Shown here: piece after piece, positions 6,608 to 8,825 of the stretch
How positions within the stretch are numbered: position 1 is the stretch's first letter
Layout: every line of letters starts with the position of its first letter
Origin: Cyanobacteriota bacterium
Lineage (GTDB): Bacteria; Cyanobacteriota; Cyanobacteriia; Phormidesmidales; Phormidesmidaceae
Direction of reading: 5' to 3'
DNA: 8,825 bases
NCBI GenBank assembly: GCA_027483425.1
Contig: JAIXUR010000032.1
Span: forward strand, 1-8,825
Notes under the pieces: generated by a model
The model's database searches: none
The model's input: only the letters and a program-made list of their open reading frames with translations
What the model was told of the DNA's origin: nothing
Made by a program: the position numbers and the translations under genes

Positions 6608-6636
6608 CGGACTAAAACCACGCCAAGCATAGTCCG
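6608..6636. repeat. 7-bp inverted repeat CGGACTA/TAGTCCG
   Basis: CGGACTA (6608-6614) and TAGTCCG (6630-6636) are perfectly complementary across a 15-nt spacer. The repeat could be an operator for a dimeric regulator or, in a long minus-strand leader, an RNA hairpin. It lies 44 bp from the NtcA-type box. No known consensus recognised. Confidence 0.4.
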
Positions 6637-6679
6637 TAACCGATGGAACACATAGTATGAGGTTGACACAGGAGAGAAC

Positions 6680-6695
6680 TGTATCAAACTATACA
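6680..6695. promoter_or_regulatory. NtcA-type binding site (TGTA-N8-TACA)
   Basis: The sequence TGTATCAAACTATACA matches the full extended NtcA consensus, GTA-N8-TAC with flanking T and A. NtcA is the CRP-family nitrogen-limitation activator of cyanobacteria; activated promoters usually carry the site centred near -41.5 with a TAN3T -10 element 22-23 nt downstream. Here the centre is at 6687.5, predicting a plus-strand start near 6729, about 40 nt before the amidase ATG. AT-rich sequence at 6718-6726 sits roughly where the -10 should be. Being palindromic, the site might also influence the divergent operon, but that start is about 250 bp away. GAGAAC (6674-6679) and GTTCTC (6700-6705) flank it as an outer inverted repeat. 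Confidence 0.65.
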
Positions 6696-6717
6696 TTGCG
6701 TTCTCGTTTGAGAAAAA

Positions 6718-6726
6718 TTTTATAAG
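6718..6726 (+). promoter_or_regulatory. Candidate -10 region of the amidase promoter
   Basis: TTTTATAAG contains TATAAG (6721-6726, five of six to TATAAT). It begins 26 nt after the NtcA-type half-site TAC, 3-4 nt more than the classical 22-23. The alternative TTTTAT at 6718-6723 has better spacing (23 nt) but a poorer match to TAN3T. An inverted repeat TTCTC-GTTT-GAGAA (6701-6714) lies just upstream. Confidence 0.4.
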
Positions 6727-6736
6727 GAATTAAGCT

Positions 6737-6820
6737 GTGCCAGTGCGCGTACGCTTTGCGGGTAAACCATGTCTCTTTCCACTCACTGTCTCACGGCTGA
6801 GGATGCCTGTCTGCAAATAA
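6737..6820 (+). CDS. Doubtful 27-codon upstream reading frame overlapping the amidase start
   Basis: GTG at 6737 has AAGGA 8 nt upstream (6724-6728), a better ribosome site than the amidase ATG has. The frame encodes a short basic peptide (VPVRVRFAGK...) and ends at TAA 6818-6820, inside the amidase gene in another frame. It could be a translational leader, but if the predicted transcription start near 6730 is right its ribosome site would not be transcribed. Probably chance. Confidence 0.15.
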   Translation: MPVRVRFAGKPCLFPLTVSRLRMPVCK

Positions 6821-8205
6821 ACCAGAAACAATTGACGATAGTTGACCTCTTACAAGCCTGCCTAAGTCGCATTGAAGCTCGAGAATCTATCGTTCGTGCC
6901 TGGGAATATAGAGTTCCGGTTCCGTTGTTGCAACGACAGGTCAACCATCAGCATAAACGTTATCAACAAGTACTGAAGTCTAACGATGCAACGGCTCTCC
7001 AGACCTTTGTTGCTAGCCACCCTCTTTGGGGAATCCCGATTGCAATTAAAGATATTTTTGCAACACAGGATATGCCAACCACCTGGGGAATGGAACTGTA
7101 TCGGGGCCGATACTTAGACCATGATGCTGTTGTGGTAGCGCGATTAAGGGCGGCGGGTGCCATTATTCTGGGTAAAACCGTGACCACAGAGTTAGCAACC
7201 GCCGCCGCCGGTCCCACCACGAATCCCCACCACAGGGCCCATACCCCAGGGGGGAGTTCTAGTGGGTCAGCGGCAGCCGTGGCGGATGGCATGGTGCCTC
7301 TGGCCATTGGTTCCCAGACGATGGGCTCGATTCTGCGGCCAGCAGCCTACTGCGGCGTATTTGGGTTTAAGCCTAGCTTTGGATTAATCTCTCGCTCTGG
7401 GATGCTCTCAGTCTGTAGAGACCTGGATCATGTGGGTGTTTTTGCCCGCAGTATACCGGATATTCAAACCTTGATGAGGGTTTTGGTGAAGCCTGATGAA
7501 CGGGACTCGGATAGTTCGCAGTTAGGATCTTTTGCCTCTTTTCAATCGCTCCAAGCAAACATCCCTGAACCGACCAAGAACTCTCCCCTGCGCCTGGCCT
7601 TGCTCAAGACACCTGACTGGTCCCAGGCAGAATCAATCGTTCAAGACCGTCTGGGTGAAGCGGTTACCACCCTGAGTCAATCGGGCATCACGATTGAAAC
7701 GGCGACCCTGCCTGAGGAATTTGAGGATTGCTGGGAAAGGGTACAAACGCTCTGTGCCTATGGGTTATACCAAAATCATGGTTTTCTTTTAGATCAAAAA
7801 TCAGAACAATGTTCTCTGGCATTGAGGGCATGGTTACGGCGGGGGCAACGCATCTCTGCCGATGTCTATGGGCAAATATTCCAACGTCGGCGTTACTACT
7901 TGAGTATTTTAGAACCGCTCTTATCCCAATATGATGCCATTGTAACCCCTGCCACCACCGGGCCAGCCCCGGTGGGGCTGGCTAATACCGGCTCTGCTAT
8001 CTTCTGTGGACTCTGGACGTTGTGTGGATTCCCCGCGCTTAATTTACCCCTAGGGAAAACAGCGCAAGGACTTCCCCTAGGCTGCCAATTAGTGGGAGCG
8101 CGTTACAGTGACCATCGACTGTTAGAGGTTGCAAAGCAATGCTGGCAACCCTTAAAAGAGCAGTTTGGTGAGATTAAGATTCCGTTAGTATCGCGAGGTA
8201 GTTAA
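6769..8205 (+). CDS. Amidase-signature family hydrolase, 478 aa
   Basis: Cytosolic hydrolase of the amidase-signature family (with GatA, AtzE/AtzF and FAAH), which splits C-N amide bonds using a Ser-cisSer-Lys triad. The triad is intact: K94 in AIKD, cis-Ser S163 in PGGSSSGS (160-167), and nucleophile S187 in GSQTMGSILRPAAYCG (181-196). The last motif has Met at the position where the common TGGS has the first Gly. Length is typical for a stand-alone amidase; there is no AtzF-type C-terminal domain and no GatB/GatC neighbour, so it is probably not tRNA amidotransferase subunit A. An in-frame stop lies just upstream (6763-6765), making ATG 6769 the earliest ATG; its ribosome site is weak. It is transcribed divergently from the operon and shares its control region, with the NtcA-type box 74 bp upstream. 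It may act on the product of the amidohydrolase; the substrate is unknown. Confidence 0.93.
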   Translation: MSLSTHCLTAEDACLQINQKQLTIVDLLQACLSRIEARESIVRAWEYRVPVPLLQRQVNHQHKRYQQVLKSNDATALQTFVASHPLWGIPIAIKDIFATQDMPTTWGMELYRGRYLDHDAVVVARLRAAGAIILGKTVTTELATAAAGPTTNPHHRAHTPGGSSSGSAAAVADGMVPLAIGSQTMGSILRPAAYCGVFGFKPSFGLISRSGMLSVCRDLDHVGVFARSIPDIQTLMRVLVKPDERDSDSSQLGSFASFQSLQANIPEPTKNSPLRLALLKTPDWSQAESIVQDRLGEAVTTLSQSGITIETATLPEEFEDCWERVQTLCAYGLYQNHGFLLDQKSEQCSLALRAWLRRGQRISADVYGQIFQRRRYYLSILEPLLSQYDAIVTPATTGPAPVGLANTGSAIFCGLWTLCGFPALNLPLGKTAQGLPLGCQLVGARYSDHRLLEVAKQCWQPLKEQFGEIKIPLVSRGS

Positions 8206-8242
8206 GGAATGGGAATAACTATTTTGCTAACAACTTACGGTA

Positions 8243-8274
8243 AAAATACCATTGGTATGAGCTAGTGGTATTTT
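8243..8274. terminator. Bidirectional intrinsic terminator between convergent genes
   Basis: AAAATACCA (8243-8251) and TGGTATTTT (8266-8274) are a perfect 9-bp inverted repeat. In plus-strand RNA the stem can extend inward through TTGG/CTAG with two G-U pairs, leaving a TATGAG loop. The arms supply a U-tract on both strands, so it can end the amidase transcript and the opposing M20-hydrolase transcript. Confidence 0.7.
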
Positions 8275-8283
8275 CACAATCGT

Positions 8284-8825
8284 TCATGTTTGAGCGACTG
8301 GCCTATCCAGTAACGTATCTAGCTGCAAAAACGTATGTAGCAAAACATTAGATCCCTGGGCGCATTGTTCCGGCGAAGTATATTCATCTTCTGCGTGGCT
8401 CACCCCCGCTTGACTCGGGACAAAAATCATTCCCATTTGGGTAAATCGGCCAATTTCCTGAGCATCGTGAATGGCTCGGCTCGGCATGGAATAATGACTG
8501 AGATGCAAAGCGTCAGAAACGGTTGCAATGGTTTCTTGTATCGGGGTGCTAGCCAGGGTGGGTTCAACAGCATGTTGTTGCTCTAGCTTGATCTGAGTAC
8601 CCGTTGCGGTTTCAATCGCCTGAACCCGTTGTACTAAGGTATCGACCATCATCTGAATCGTTTCCAGAGATAAATCTCTCAGGTCGATAGTGAGATCGCT
8701 TAGTGGTGCAGAAAACTCCAAGGCAGTCTCAGTATGAGAACGCAACGACCCTGGAGAACTCAATGCGGCAGTCCAAGGCGTCTCGTTTGCGCTGAGAGGC
8801 GCAGGCGGGTGGTGGATTGCACTTG
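8284..8825 (-). CDS. M20 family carbamoylase/allantoate amidohydrolase-like enzyme, C-terminal part, possibly defective
   Basis: The frame is open from the right edge and ends in TGA at 8284-8286; the start lies outside the window. The C-terminal half matches the zinc-dependent M20 hydrolases that remove carbamoyl groups from N-carbamoyl amino acids, ureidoglycolate or allantoate. It shows LTIDLRDLS, PSRAIHDAQEIG, GMIFVPSQAGVSHAEDEYTSPEQC and NVLLHTFLQLD. The metal-site core lies upstream and is not visible. Two oddities: the usual GHDAQ reads IHDAQ, and the stretch between the window edge and IDLR is abnormal. HHPPAPL in this frame resembles the family's HAGxTPM, but RKRDAL, the usual next block, appears in a different frame, and the VNxIPG segment is missing. 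This suggests compensating indels and a deletion in the lid domain. TTG 8763 is not a true start. It could be a pseudogene or a divergent enzyme. Confidence 0.75.
   Translation of the reverse strand, partial: SAIHHPPAPLSANETPWTAALSSPGSLRSHTETALEFSAPLSDLTIDLRDLSLETIQMMVDTLVQRVQAIETATGTQIKLEQQHAVEPTLASTPIQETIATVSDALHLSHYSMPSRAIHDAQEIGRFTQMGMIFVPSQAGVSHAEDEYTSPEQCAQGSNVLLHTFLQLDTLLDRPVAQT

Larger units (their letters stand above)
6434..6768. other. Divergent intergenic control region, no gene
   Basis: This 335-bp region separates the minus-strand operon from the plus-strand amidase gene. I see no coding region in it apart from a doubtful short frame at its right end. It holds the NtcA-type box, several inverted repeats and an A/T tract, listed separately. 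TAATCAA occurs twice (6485-6491, 6509-6515). A possible minus-strand -10 element TCTAAT (6515-6520) lacks a convincing -35, so the operon promoter is not located with confidence. A consensus TTGACA (6663-6668, plus strand) has no well-spaced -10 partner. Confidence 0.7.

Noticed and set aside
6663..6668. Consensus TTGACA as a classical -35 box
   Set aside because: No acceptable -10 lies 16-18 bp downstream; TATACA at 6690 is 21 bp away and inside the NtcA-type box.
6434..6768. Riboswitch (THI-box, purine or guanidine type) in the divergent leader
   Set aside because: I looked because the THI5-like binding protein and deaminase-like enzyme made one plausible, but saw none of the conserved core sequences of these classes.
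6963..7307. 114-residue minus-strand frame inside the amidase gene
   Set aside because: It lies opposite the catalytic core of a well-supported enzyme and has no independent support.
1..8825. CRISPR arrays, tRNA or rRNA genes, transposases or insertion-sequence ends
   Set aside because: None seen; the only arrays are the protein-coding repeats at the left edge.

Overview
The window looks like cyanobacterial DNA. It contains two HIP1 octamers (GCGATCGC at 2799 and 4484) and a textbook NtcA-type box (TGTA-N8-TACA at 6680-6695). The genes encode typical cyanobacterial versions of NitT/TauT-class ABC transporters and M20 hydrolases. A marine unicellular genus such as Acaryochloris would fit, but that is a guess and the sequence does not prove it.

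Layout. (1) Positions 2-484 and 494-1246, plus strand: the 3' end of a membrane-anchored protein with an Ala-Pro-Thr-Pro linker, then a 250-residue protein of unknown function, probably one transcription unit. (2) Positions 1247-1514: a convergent intergenic region with two inverted repeats likely to be terminators. (3) Positions 6433 down to 1515, minus strand: a tightly packed five-gene operon. In transcription order it encodes a cytosolic amidohydrolase of the deaminase/chlorohydrolase (COG0402-like) group, a Tat-type lipoprotein solute-binding protein, one ABC permease, one ABC ATPase, and a short protein matching only the C-terminal domain of the DUF1980/TIGR03943 family. (4) Positions 6434-6768: a 335-bp divergent control region with the NtcA-type palindrome and several inverted repeats. 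(5) Positions 6769-8205, plus strand: an amidase-signature enzyme. (6) Positions 8206-8283: a bidirectional terminator. (7) Positions 8284-8825, minus strand: the C-terminal part of an M20 carbamoylase/allantoate-amidohydrolase-type enzyme. It runs off the window edge and looks rearranged near that edge.

How the genes may work together (inference): the lipoprotein and ABC transporter would import a small nitrogen-rich compound. The amidohydrolase would deaminate or hydrolyse it. The amidase, and possibly the carbamoylase-like enzyme, would release further ammonia. The NtcA-type box lies 74 bp before the amidase start and would place at least the amidase under nitrogen-limitation control. The substrate cannot be read from sequence. 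Triazine-like, pyrimidine or purine-derived, or other cyclic amide or amidine compounds are all compatible with these families. The best candidate for something undescribed is this NtcA-linked import-and-hydrolysis cluster, including the odd DUF1980-like last gene.
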